Shown in pieces: positions 21,722-33,500 of a DNA stretch of 64,000 nucleotides. The number at the start of each line of letters is the position of its first letter. Position 1 is the stretch's first letter. A program made the translations under genes and the position numbers. This DNA is from Antedon mediterranea (Eukaryota > Echinodermata > Crinoidea > Comatulida > Antedonidae): positions 2,604,001 through 2,668,000 of the forward strand of contig NC_092679.1 in NCBI RefSeq assembly GCF_964355755.1, given 5' to 3'. The notes under the pieces were generated by a model. The model made no database searches. It was not told the DNA's origin and worked only from the letters and a program-made list of their open reading frames with translations.

Positions 21722-22744
21722 TCAATGCAATTCCATGTGCAGTGCGTGTCCATCATAAACTGAGGTACAACTGGGCCGATGCTGTTGATTATGAGTATCC
21801 ATCTCTGGTGGTTTGTTTTGGCAACTTTTACATTTTAAACATTTAAAGATCGGTAAGTTATTTATAGCTTCACGGAATTCCGGGAACCGTCTCCAGTATA
21901 TGATAACATTTACTGCTGAATTCAATAACCCAAGATTTAGCAAAAAAAGCAGAGCTGTAGACGCTTCGTAGCAGTGTTCACTATCTGGAATCAAATACAT
22001 CTCAAAGCTTATGCGGATTGCTTCAAAACTCCATGGTAACCAACAGATTCCAAGCGCGATTACGATCTTATAATAAGCACGTACTACGAGTTTTGTTCGT
22101 TTGAAATCACACTTGCCTAACCTCTTTTTCTTCTGCTTGTCTATTTTGCGTATAGTGTAAAATATAGCCACGTATACGGCACTGACGGCAGTCATCGTAA
22201 CAACTACACTCCAAGGGCCGAAAGTGTAGATAAGTAATATATAATAGTACGGATATATAGTCCATGGTAGGATAAACCCGAGTGTGCAAACCCATAACAC
22301 TACACAAAATATAATTAGTTGCTTTTTCGTTGCTCCTCCAGTCGGTTTCTTTGCTCGAACGACTAAAATGTTCAATCTATCCACTGCAATAGCAAGATTG
22401 GTTAAAATCGAGATCTCCAGCAAAGCGACAATTATCGCATCTGCTACACTCGGAGGTGAAAACAACTGTATTGCTACCATAACACCAGTGATCATGTCAG
22501 TGAGACATAAGCTAAATACCAATATGTACTTTGTTGATCGAAGTTTTCTGCTTTTGGTAAATGCCCAAAGAACCACGCCATTTCCAAACAGAATTAAAAT
22601 AGTTATCACGAGAGCAAGCAGGTATAATATATACAGTAGATGTTTATTTCGGTACAGCGTAGTGGTTTTCAAATCAGGAAGGGTACAGTTTCTTGGATTG
22701 AAGCGTGTTGACTCCTGCTGGTGGTACGTCACATTCGAGTCCAT
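21722..22744 (-). CDS. class A GPCR, tandem paralog with altered NPxxY
   Basis: Intronless, 340 residues, ATG at 22744. It aligns along its whole length with the neighbour at 19.7-20.7 kb: NCTLPD near the N-terminus, GNGVVLWAF in TM1, SLCLTDMITG in TM2, NLAIAVDRLNILVV at the TM3 end, VVLWVCT in TM4, GICWLPWSFEAIRI in TM6. TM7 reads NSAVNVIIYW, so the proline of NPxxY is replaced by Val, and the TM3 motif is DRL rather than DRY. The TM3 and loop-2 disulfide cysteines are absent. The frame is intact, so it is not an obvious pseudogene. It may signal or internalise differently from its sister gene. N-glycosylation sites (NVT, NCT) are near the N-terminus. Confidence 0.88.
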   Translation of the reverse strand: MDSNVTYHQQESTRFNPRNCTLPDLKTTTLYRNKHLLYILYLLALVITILILFGNGVVLWAFTKSRKLRSTKYILVFSLCLTDMITGVMVAIQLFSPPSVADAIIVALLEISILTNLAIAVDRLNILVVRAKKPTGGATKKQLIIFCVVLWVCTLGFILPWTIYPYYYILLIYTFGPWSVVVTMTAVSAVYVAIFYTIRKIDKQKKKRLGKCDFKRTKLVVRAYYKIVIALGICWLPWSFEAIRISFEMYLIPDSEHCYEASTALLFLLNLGLLNSAVNVIIYWRRFPEFREAINNLPIFKCLKCKSCQNKPPEMDTHNQQHRPSCTSVYDGHALHMELH

Positions 22745-22914
22745 CTTTATCTAAACTATTACTAATTAACAATATTTCATGCCTAGATATATGGTTCTTA
22801 TATTGTCGATTGAACAGTTTCCGGTGGTACTTTGTTGTTTCCTATTGTCAAGGCAAAGTAGGGATATAAACAATATGAATAATACATCGTTTTGTAAATC
22901 GCCAAAGAGATTAT

Positions 22915-23155
22915 ACGTGTATGGCGCGCCACGAGCTGTCATTTAATCGGAAATAAAGATATCTCAGTTTAAAACTAAGATTTCTCTATTAATAGAGATA
23001 TCTCTATCTAAAACTAATAAATCTCTATCAAAAACTAAGATATATCTATTCAAAACTAATATATCTCTATTAAAAACTAAGATAGGCCTATCTCTATTAA
23101 AAACTAAGATATCTGTATTGATTGAATCAATGACAGCTTGGCGCGCCATACTCGT
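22915..23155. mobile_element. short TIR element with GGCGCGCC ends and internal minisatellite
   Basis: The left end ACGTGTATGGCGCGCCA is matched by the reverse complement of the right end (ACGAGTATGGCGCGCCA), and AGCTGTCATT just inside is also mirrored. The interior (22960-23118) is a tandem array of about 19 bases built on ATCTCTATTAAAAACTAAG. No coding capacity. Confidence 0.7.
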
Positions 23156-23264
23156 TGTTATTTCCCAAGTAAACTGAAGGATGTCTATGTAGTCAAGTAG
23201 GCTTCCTCAAGAAACAGGATTTAAGCAGTGTACGCGAAACATGGACACTGTCTCGTAGCCTAAA

Positions 23265-23790
23265 TCCCTTTTTTTTTACTTTTTACAATTTCAATAGTTC
23301 TTGCAGTAGTTTCTAATGCCTTTTTTTTTACTTTTCACAATTTCAATTGTTCTTGCAGTAGTTTCTAATCCCTTTTTTTAAATTACTTTTCACAATTTCA
23401 ATTGTTCTTGCAGCAGTAGTTTCTAATCCCATTTTCTTTTTACTTTTCACAATTTTAATTGTTTTTGCAGTAGTTTCTAATCCTTTTTTTTACTTTTCAC
23501 AATTTCAATAGTTCTTGCAGTAGTTTCTAATCCATTTTTTTACTTTTCACAATTTCAATTGTTCTTGCAGTAGTTTCTAATCTCTTTTTAAAATTACTTT
23601 TCACAATTTCAATTGTTCTTCTATTTTTTAAAATAAAAAATAAATTTTTACAATTTCAATTGTTTTTGCAGTAGTTTCTAATCCCTTTTTTTTTACTTTT
23701 CATAGTTTCTAATCCCCTTTTTTTAACTTTTCACAATTTCAATTGTTCTTGCAGTAGTTTCTAATCCCTTTTTAGCTTTCGAAAAGGTTT
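23265..23790. repeat. T-rich minisatellite, ~50-bp unit, about ten copies
   Basis: The repeat unit contains TTTTACTTTTCACAATTTCA, then ATTGTTCTTGCAGTAGTTTC and TAATCCC. Copies vary by small indels, and some lack the GCAGTAG part. Confidence 0.9.
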
Positions 23791-24119
23791 TAATTTCAAA
23801 TTATTATTATTTTAAAACTAACTAAAGTTAAAAAATATTAAACACTTTTGAATAACGACATAATTGTACGATAATTGTAGGCGTATTATATAACTCAAGT
23901 GAAGCACTTTGATTTGATTTTCCAAGTACAAAGTAATAGAAACTAATACTTGTACTGTATTTATGTGCACAACCATAGCATATAATACTAATATTTAAGT
24001 AGCCCTATTTGATCTTGACTGACCTTTTATTGAAAGACAATAAAAATAATCTATTTTATGATAGTGCAGAAATTAACTGACAACGGTAAAAAAGACTGAA
24101 AAACAACAACAGTAGAACA

Positions 24120-24276
24120 CTTGTTAAGGGAACACCTACAGTACAAAGTGTGCATTTACTGGAGTTTGTTGCACAGTAGTGTTTTAACATATATAATATG
24201 CGACATTACCTCCATTCGTTTTGCGGGAAAGTGTCCCCTTTAGGCGTCCCCCGAATGAGGTGTTCGACTGTACAAT
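24120..24276. mobile_element. possible MITE with GTGTCCCCTTTAG motif
   Basis: The end segment GAAAGTGTCCCCTTTAGGCG and GTGTTCGACTGTAC resembles a segment at 63.1-63.2 kb (TTGTCCCCTTTAGGTGTGTCC). The left end, GGGAACACCTACAGTACA, is a loose mirror. The surrounding 23.8-25.69 kb is AT-rich with no gene that I can see. Confidence 0.4.
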
Positions 24277-25696
24277 AAATATATAAACAGAGTTTATGCA
24301 AGACAACTTTGATTTATATTAATAATTCATGCTTACAAAGAAAAAGACTAAAACTTACCTCACTTACAAAAGATTTCAAAATGTTTGTTATACCACCAGC
24401 AAACCTCTGCCTGCACGTTTGTCCAAGAGTCATAAACCTTTATCCTTACTTAGCTACGGCAAGGTAATTACTTGATGTTATGGAATATAATACAGTTTAA
24501 ACCATATTATTTGTAAACTCAATAATCCCCTTTGACTTAGTGTATAGATATTGTTTTACGTTATTAAAGTGAATTATCTTGATATGTAACCTTTTTAATC
24601 TTTTTAAAAGCTCAAGAAAATCAAAATTCTCGTCTTGAAATTGAGTTTAAAAAAAACAAGAGACCGATTTTCTACTTTATATTAATATTGTAAATAATAT
24701 TAGGTTTTATAATAAATAAATATAATAAATAATAAATATATTTTTTAATGTATTTACACATGTACATTGTTAAGTCAACAAACATGAGTATGCATTGGAA
24801 TTTAAAGATTATATTTTTGTTTCCCTCTTTGATTATGGAACCAAAAGTGATGTATAAAGTTCATAAAAAATCTCATTCATATTTTATTTCTCGATATTTA
24901 TTGCTATAATTTCTATTATATTTAGAGTAAGTACAGAATCTGTTTTTGGCTTTAGTCTATTCTCATTTTTTGGATCATTATTCATTGGTGACCAAATAAA
25001 TATCAATATTTTTATTATCAAACTCCTGTGTGGAATTTAATTTATGTTGGTAGTAAGCATTTAGTTGAAGGCAGTAGTTGAAATGTGATAAGATACAATG
25101 ATTCTGTTAGATTAAATAAATACACTTTATTAATTTTTTTTTCAAATTTAATTTAGTATTAACTTACTACAAGATACCAGTATTTGCGACATAGATTATC
25201 ATCATGTAATTTATATGGGAATAAATTTAATGTGATGGTTAAAATAATGAAATAGTTATTAAAATGTCATCATCATGATATATCTTATTATAACTCAAAA
25301 TTTTATTTTTAACCCATCAAGGCCTATGGGGTCACAGTTTTTGAAAGAGTACACCAAACTTAGAATATATTTTCTTTTGTCAAGATTTTTCAACATTTTT
25401 AAATACAAGAATATTTCTAGAGTTTCTTTGTCTTTGAAATTATTTTTAAGTCACGAAAATGGTACAGCGCCCCCTATAGTTGGTCAAGATTTTTTTTAAA
25501 TAGATTTGATTTAAACAAGCTGTAGTTTTATTTTGTACCATACTTATCTCATAATTTAATAATTTTAAACATAAATATATCTAAAAAAATAATTTTAGGC
25601 ATACTTTTTTCTTTCTTATTGTTGTGTTTAATATCAGTTAAGTAATTATAAATGTTGTGTTCTTATATTAGTTAAGTACCTACTCTAAAACCACCA

Positions 25697-27268
25697 TCAC
25701 ATAGTGGCATTTAGGAAGTGTAGCAACTCGGCTCGGTTTCTGTCACGCTACAAATGCAGCACCATGTGTTACAAAGTCACAATCAACAATTACCATAAGA
25801 GAAAAAATAAAAAATAAACTATGGTTAATGTGTTTCTTTATTACTTCTAATGTACGTTGAATAAAAACGTTTTTAAATTGATTTTTAGAACTAGTAAATT
25901 AAGTTTTTTAGATAAATTAATTAAATTATTATTATAAAATAGAAGGAAAATCTTACTTCTTTATCCTTACTGCTTTTCTTCATTTTCATTTTTATCTTCT
26001 TCCCTGAAATAATACTTCTTGAAGTTTCCTTGTCTTTTTGTTCTTTCATAAACTAGAGAAGAAAAAAAAGGGAAAAAAAAGGACAAAATATTGTCCCATG
26101 ACATTTTTTTTTTTACATTTTTTGTTTAATATGCAATTTTAATGTTACATAACAGTTATTCACTTTGACCATAAATTAAATTGAAAGAAACCTTATTTCC
26201 CTGAAAAAATCAAAAAAAAAAATCAATTAAATTAATGCAAACAAATACCATACTAAATTGTCTGTCAGACAATAGTTTTTGGTTACAATAACTTTTTATA
26301 CGTGAAATAATTATTAACAACATTTTTTTTCTACAGAGGTGAATAACATTTTTAAAACTACAAAATAGCCTATTCAAAGTCGGATTTTATTATTCTTCAT
26401 TTTTCATGTTTTTGGGGACAATATATCTATGGTTACATAACTTTTATCAGAATCACACCATTTGGTTCCAATATTTCCCATTTCTACACAGAGGCAAATA
26501 TAACGCTTACTTTTGATAACTGAACTGGTCCAGCATTTTTGTCTGATTTACTCTTTTTGGATTTCTTTTTCTTGTTCTTCTGAAATGAAAAAATAGGATG
26601 TAAATGTAATTTATAGAATAAAATACAAAAATCAAACCATGTGTTTTTGTAGTGATGAAAGTGCGCCCTCTATGTAATGGTATACAAACCTTGAGTTTTT
26701 TCTTCTTTTCTCTGGCTTTCTTTTTCCTTCTGTCTACTACAAAATAATCATAAATAAAATTATTATACTAATGAAATAATCTTTTTTTCTCAATAATTCT
26801 TAAATGTTTATTATTGGTCAAATAAATGTTACCAAACAATTTAAACAACAATCAAATAGAAGGATTTACTGTAGAATGAGGGATTGCCATAAAATATAAA
26901 TTTAAAATGAACATACAGGAGGAGTCGGAAGAATCTGAACTTGAGTCACTGGAACCACTCCGCCCCTTTTTCCGTCTTGATTTATGTCGGTGCTCAGTCT
27001 TGGAATCACTTGAATCTGTAGAACTGCTGCTACTACTGCTACTGCTGCTAGAGGAATGTCTTCGTTTCTTTTTCTTCTTACTTTCTTTGTTCCGTTTTCT
27101 TGATCTACTTTGAGACGATGAACTGCTGGAGTCTGATGAAGTTGAATTGGACCGATGTTTTCTCTTTTTGGGTTTCTTTTCTCGTTGTGTGTCCTTCCGT
27201 GATATCCGATGATCATCTTTTTTGTCAATAGAATTACTACCTTTATGTTTTAGTTCACTTTTATACAT
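25697..27268 (-). CDS. small Lys/Ser-rich SR-like nuclear protein, 5 exons
   Basis: Exons (minus): 26917-27268, 26690-26736, 26511-26579, 25957-26052, 25697-25747, total 615 nt and 204 residues. Phases join at every junction. The ATG at 27268 follows an in-frame stop in the same exon, so this start is well placed if that exon is the first coding one. Residues 1-118 are basic and serine-rich (runs of SSSS, KKKKRRHSS, SRSRKR). A lysine-rich linker and a more ordered C-terminus follow: NAGPVQLSKFMKEQKDKE, then ISGKKIKMKMKKSSKDKE and RDRNRAELLHFLNATM. The C-terminal half looks like a conserved domain, but I cannot name the family with confidence. Composition suggests a nuclear, splicing-related protein (inference). 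The gene is divergent from COA8. Confidence 0.75.
26252..26345. repeat. dispersed repeat with ATTGTCTGTCAGACAAT palindrome (copy 2)
   Basis: Same word order as the repeat at 11.0 kb: AAATTGTCTGTCAGACAATA, a T-rich tract, then CTACAGAGGTGAATA. Here it lies in an intron of the SR-like gene. Confidence 0.6.
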
Positions 27269-27303
27269 GTTTAAAGTACTGACTACTGGTACCAACTTTC
27301 ACT

Positions 27304-27984
27304 ACAGTAGAAGGGAAAAAAAAGAAAACAAAATTGTTTATGTTTATTGATTTGAATGAATAAAATCACACATTATTTATCTTCAATTCTCGTTTCAAAA
27401 TAAAAAACTATGGGGCGAATCGACTCTATAACTACAACAGTCAGACAACGGCCAGCTAGTCCAAGTAAGTAGCATTGAAACACTTCTAGGCTATAATAGG
27501 CCTAGCTAGCTAGATTAGATAATGATACTCAACTATTCCGCTAGCTAAAACTTGGTTAGGTGAATATATAAATACCTTTATTTTATATGCATAGAAATTG
27601 ATCTTTCTTAGATATTAGTAGGCCTCAGTTTCTCTATAAATAAACTCTGACGACTCGGATCAAAACTGGTACGTCACACGTCACTCACTTTTCAACGGAT
27701 GCGAACCACAAGTTTTACAAATATTGCCAGAGAAAATGAAGTGTGAATTATTTGTATGTTTTGTATTTCACATTTATTTAATAATTAGTTAGTACAAATT
27801 ATACATATATTAATCAAATATTTATGGTAATACTGTATATAAAACAGAATGATTATTAATATTAAAACATCCTACGTGGCAACAAATTTCGACTTTCTGG
27901 CAATAAGAGTTTTCATATTGGAATGGATCTCTTTAGTTTGCTAAACTATTTTCTCTACAATATGATTTTGTTTAGAATTTTAAA
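27304..27984. promoter_or_regulatory. divergent promoter region, SR-like gene / COA8
   Basis: The interval between the first SR-like coding exon and the COA8 start codon, under 700 bases. It includes CTCTATAAATAAAC (TATA-like, near 27632) and tandem GTCACACGTCACTCAC words. Transcription starts are not visible from sequence alone. Confidence 0.4.
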
Positions 27985-29367
27985 ATGCTTTGTTACCATG
28001 GAACTTCGTTAATTTTACGAAAAAGAATAGTACAAACTGTCGCTAGTCATGCAGGAAAGGTATGATTTTATTCATGGTGGTAATTTATGTACTATTGTTG
28101 AATAAAATTGAAAGTCTAGCCTAGGCCTACTACTACTAGCTAGGGCCAGGCTACTTACTTAGCTAGCTAGTAGGCAGGCCTAGACGAATCCTCTCTACTA
28201 CTATACTAGACTATTCTGTATTCAATTCACACAGGCCTGTATGTAGTAGGATACTAATCTATTATTAGACTTCTATAGGTTGGGCCCGGTCGGATATTTT
28301 GATATAAAATGTTAATATATGCTAAAAATAAAATTATATTTAATGTTATTGTGATAATATTTAATTGTACGTTTTATACATTTTTATTGTAAAAAACTGT
28401 CAAAATACTGATTAGATAGTAGGTTTATTCCGAAACTGAAGACCACCCACCCTCTGTGATAATTAATTTTTGGGGCATTGTGGCGTGACGCGAGATAGTT
28501 TTCTACAGTATTCATACTAGGCCTACACTGTACAGTCTTTAACTTTTGTGTTTGGTTTTTCAGGGAACCAATGCATTTTCTGAAAACGACAACACCACTC
28601 CCCCTTATTTCAGAAATAATGACTGGATTGGCCCCATAAACAAACTTTCTAATATTCGATTTATCGAATACAAGAGGACAGAAAATGAAAGCAATGTTGA
28701 AAGAGCATATCGGAATATGAAGGAAGACAATTTAAAGTGGAACCATGAGTTTTGGGAGGAACAAAACAAATGTTTTATAAAAGTAAATAATGTTGCGTTT
28801 TGATACAATAAAAACATCACCATTTATATATTTATATTAGACATGAAAAGAGAGGAGACCCATTCCCCACCATTTTCAACCAAATATATTATTATACACC
28901 CATTGTTGCTTGTTGATTTGTTTTACACTTTTAGGCCAAAGACCAATTCACAGCACAGATGTTCAAGCTAAAAGGAAGCAGTGTTGGCATGAATGAGGAT
29001 GGTTAGTGAAATTGCTATTTTATTGACATTACAGCTCAGCAAGAAATGATAGAGCAACATGGAAGGACACTTTTTATCATGTGCTTTGCTCTCAACCTTA
29101 ATTCAACCATTGAGGAAATATATAGATTTCCCCCATGATTCAACAGCCTAAATGTTAAGTTGTAAATTTCTCTTCTCGTCTTTATTTGCAGGAACAAAGA
29201 TGGTTTTATCAACTGATGAAATGGCTCAGTTTTATCGACTGTTTCTCGAGGAACAAAAAGAACGAATGACGAAGTATAACAAAGACTGGTACCGCAGGAA
29301 CGTGGCAACTATCTTACCAGGATTTAGAGTCTTTTTGCATCATGTTACAAAGAAATTGTTTTCATGA
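27985..29367 (+). CDS. COA8: cytochrome c oxidase assembly factor 8 (APOPT1)
   Basis: Exons: 27985-28059, 28564-28782, 28935-29001, 29192-29367, giving 537 nt and 178 residues with all phases consistent. The N-terminus is basic and lacks acidic residues (LILRKRIVQT), as for a mitochondrial targeting peptide. The mature part has the family signatures NDWIGPINKLSNIRFIEY, then WNHEFWEEQN, STDEMAQFYRLFLEEQ and YNKDWYRRN. The family is mitochondrial and supports assembly or protection of respiratory complex IV; human loss of function causes complex IV deficiency. Length is close to the human protein. A polyadenylation signal AATAAA lies at 29738-29743. Not split or frameshifted. Confidence 0.93.
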
Positions 29368-29369
29368 TG

Positions 29370-30508
29370 CCAATAACTAAGGTCTCCGACTTAGGAGACA
29401 TAATCAACAGAGCATGCAATAAAGTGCCATTTATGTTGTGAAGGTTATTATAAGAAATATGGAGATGAACTAATGCTAGTTTGTCTGAACACTTGAATCA
29501 TGTGATTGATTCAGTATCTATCTCTTTTCCTATCCATCTCTTTTCCTATCCATCTCTTTATCTATCTATCTAGATTAAATAGAATTGAATATAGGAAACA
29601 AGAAGCAATATCCAGGATAATTGATGGAAGCTATTATGTCCTAAAGCATAAAACGTGTTTTGAGAGAAAACTACAATAATCTTTGTTTTATACTTGTATG
29701 ACAATTTCCTTTGTATACCATTTATATGAAGGTATTTAATAAAGATAATTTAAACTGAACAGTATTCTGTGGGCATTATTAAAAAGTACAGAAGTCCAAA
29801 CTGCACACTTTTTGAACAGTAAACATACTTAAACTACCTTTAAAATCAACAACCATGAATGCTTAAATCACTATTATGGCATCTACCATTAGCATTATTT
29901 ATTGGGTATAATAATAATAACAGTACAAAAAAATAAGCTTTACATAATGCTTATCAAAACAAAATTGCAAGAAAGGCTATCAGTATGCAAATAGCCTTAT
30001 TTACATATTTAGAGAAGGCAGGAATCTTCAATACACTGCATCAAAACACTAGTTAACATAAAAATGCATCTACATGTTATTGCTCTACCAATGACAAATA
30101 CTACATGCCAACTTAATACATATTAGTACAAATATGTACTTTTTATGTAAAGTTTTTAATTGTAAACCACTGAAACCTGTATTGGTGTGAAACCACACAA
30201 AACATTTTGGATATACTTGGCCACCTTCCAGAATTTAAACAGCATATGCTTAGCTTGGAAAATATATTATTTCAGTCAACAAGTTTTTTAGACTTATATA
30301 TTTCACACAACTTATTACAACATTTATATTTTTATTTGGCATTTAAATAATATTGACATAGAAGAACAGAAGTATCAGTTATAATATTGATTGTAGCAAC
30401 AGTTTCCCTGGCAAAGCACCTAGCCTTGGTTCCGCTTTACTCTGGCCCAAAGCGTAGCGACTTCCACCTTCAATTTGATTGTGTTAAATCTACTTCTGAA
30501 TGTAACTA
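29370..30508. other. convergent 3' region between COA8 and CCT4
   Basis: Holds the 3' UTR of COA8 (AATAAA at 29738) and, on the minus strand, that of CCT4 (AATAAA complement at 30331-30336). There is a short (TCTTTTCCTATCCATC)n run near 29519-29570. No other gene seen. Confidence 0.6.
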
Positions 30509-33500
30509 TTATCTTGAGGTATTAACCTGCAAAAAAAACAAAAAACAACCCAATTTTATCAAAGTTTCATGCATATAAAAGTTATGAGCAGTTTGTCTAA
30601 GCGCAGAGCAACCGAGTATACTTACGATATCGTCAATTTTCATGATACTTCTGACTGTTTCTGAAGCGAGTTGAATTGCACTGATGGACACTAGGACAGG
30701 CTGGACAACGTTTTCATCAAGAATGTTCGTAATAGCCCCCTGAAACACAAACAAATCTTGGTATTTATTTAACACTAACCAAAGGGAGACTTTGAATAGG
30801 TAATTTTTAGTTTGAAAAAAGTTAACACTTTCGTAGGGAAAAAACCTCAAAAAATGTTTTCACTTATAAAATGACAAAATAAATGGTTAAATTCAGACAA
30901 AAATCTATTTTTTTTCGGAGGGAAAATATATCTTTAACATGAATGTGGTGCATCAGTGGTTCCTTGGGGATCTTCATTGTCAAAGATGACTTGGGGTTGG
31001 ATTGAGTATGCATCATTTGCACAACATATTCATCTATACATCCCATTTGATTAATAATTTGATTATTACTGACCTTTCTAACATTGATACCAGCGGCCGT
31101 TTCTCCATGGGCATGCCTATTCCTAAGATCTGTGACGACCGATATGGGATTCAATCCAGCATTCTCTGCCAGGGTCGACGGAATCACTTCCATAGCTTCT
31201 GCAAAAGCTCTAATACAATATGCTTCTAATCCCGACAGGCTTCTTGAGTACTCCATCAAACGGTAGGCAACTTCAATCTCCGGTGCTCCACCTCCTGCGA
31301 TCAATGCCCTGTTCTTGACAAGACATCGGATGACACAGAGAGCATCATGGATGGATCTCTCGGCCTCTTCCATAACCAGTTTATTGGAACCTCTTACTAA
31401 CACTGTGACAGTCTTGCCTGGATTAGCAGCACCTGTGACCTGTAAGAAAACAAATCCAACATCTTCTAAATCTATGATTTAATACCAGGATTAAGAGGAT
31501 ATAGGTGTACATTCTAGCAATAGCAAGTTTTTGCTTCAGGATAATAGAAAAAGGTTGATAAATAGATTACAAATGGAACGGTTTATACTGGCCTCATGCA
31601 CATATAATATTTTGTATCCTTCCGTCTACAATACCAACATCATATCAACACCATATTTAAGCATACCACTACCATATTTGGGCACATCAAACTAGTTTGA
31701 TAGTGTAGACGAAGCTTAAGCCTCGGAATTGTGCATCAGTGGTTCCTTGGGTAATCCACATTGTCTCCCCAAAAAGAAGAACTGAGATTTCGATTGAATA
31801 TGCATCATTTGCACAATATATTGTATCATTTATCTGTACAGCCATTCATTAATTTTACCTTAACAGCTTTGCTTGTGCCTGCAACAACCTCCTCTACTAA
31901 CTCAGCTTGAGCGAGCATATCAGGTTGGAAGTGATCAATGCTAGCAATCGGCTTGCAACCAATACTCTGAAAAAAGTAAAGTGAAAGGTGGTTAACATGC
32001 ATGCCTTATAATCCCGAGGGCATAGGTTCAAATCTGGCTCTGACCATTCAAAGCAATAGTAATTATACACATGTTTAATAATAGACTTATTGTGCATCAG
32101 TGGTTCCTTGGGGGATCGTCATTGCCTCCGTATTACAAAGTACTTGGAGTTGGATAGAGTATGCATCATTTGCACAAGCTATTAAGAACGTCAAAAAGAC
32201 CCAAAATGGTAACACACGCATACCTTGCAAATGAATTCAATTTCAGAGCGTTCAATATCCTTGATTACCATGATCTTCATCTTGGCAAGGAAATGGAGTG
32301 CTAGGTCGTTGACTGCATCCCTGTTAAAACAAATGTCAAAGATCATTATACTGTCAACTCTCCCAATATTGGACACCTTTGGGCTGGCCCAATATGTCTG
32401 GTTTTTCGGAAAGTCTGGTATTTGAAATGCGTTTCTAATGGTAAAATCAATTTGGGACCTTTTTGATCTCAAGACAAGTGTCTGGTTTTTGAGTTTTCAC
32501 ACCAGTCCACTGTAAAAGTTATATAGGAAGACTGCAGTCATGTAGACAGTTTAGAAATCAAGCTGCTATAAAAACACTAACCTGAGTATAGATTTCTGAA
32601 TGAGCAGAACATTACATCCCGCTTTCTTGATTTTCTTGACGAGGTCCAAGATGTATGCACGCTCTTCGCGCAGAATTCTGTCCATTTGAGTGTAGTCGCT
32701 CACAACAACTTGGTTGTCCATCTATACATTATAAAAAAAAAGTGATAATTATTTGCTTTATAGACGACAAGAAATACATTTAACTTGCATAGAAGATACA
32801 ACGAACAACCAACATGTCATCTTGTTTTTCTGTCTGTATAATGAATTATATTTTTTTATCGCTGTTTGGTTTGGAGTGAAATAAAAAAATAGCAAAATCA
32901 GTATTTAATGTTAAGAGCAGGTTCATGATAACTCACATCTGTTTTTGGTGGAGATAGACAAAATTGAATAAGACCAATCTTGGCTTTCTCTACTTTTGAT
33001 GGTCCTCCAGTTCCAGCTGGTCTCTGGGTGAACACAAGTCCATCAACAAGTTCTGTATCTTCAATTGTTCCACTAAAAAAATGATATATATATAACTATA
33101 GTGAGATTGTGGTTTGAATCCAACTTTTATCACATTGCTTAGATGTTTCCTTACGTGTTTGATCAACAAAAAAATGACCGCGTAGTAATGTGCAGCGAAT
33201 TGAGAGCTTGCTTATATGCGCTATATAAGAATGAACTATTATTAATATAACTATAATTGGAAATTTGACATGACTTTACAGTATCCGAAATACAATATAA
33301 TAAAATCCCAAAAAACCTTACCCTAATTTTTGTATTAATTTCACATCATTTAGATCAACATTAGTTGCCGTTGCAGGGTCTATAACACGTAGAACAGCGT
33401 CCACTGATATGGGAGCCAACAAGTTGGAATATTGTGAAACAACCTAGAGATGTAAAAACAAGAGAACAGGGGTTTTTACGGAATAATCACATTCAGCTTT

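Noticed and set aside
21722-22744. Second GPCR as a pseudogene
   Set aside because: Motifs are altered but the frame is intact over 340 residues and the rest of the 7TM core is conserved, so it is annotated as a gene.
26907-27113. Leu/Glu-rich plus-strand frame
   Set aside because: Antisense shadow of the serine-rich exon of the SR-like gene.
30948-31073. C-terminal extension of CCT4 exon 11 reading through ([11 protein letters not shown]...)
   Set aside because: A GTCAGT donor after GINVRK and the well-matched next exon show this to be intron, and it contains snoRNA unit A.
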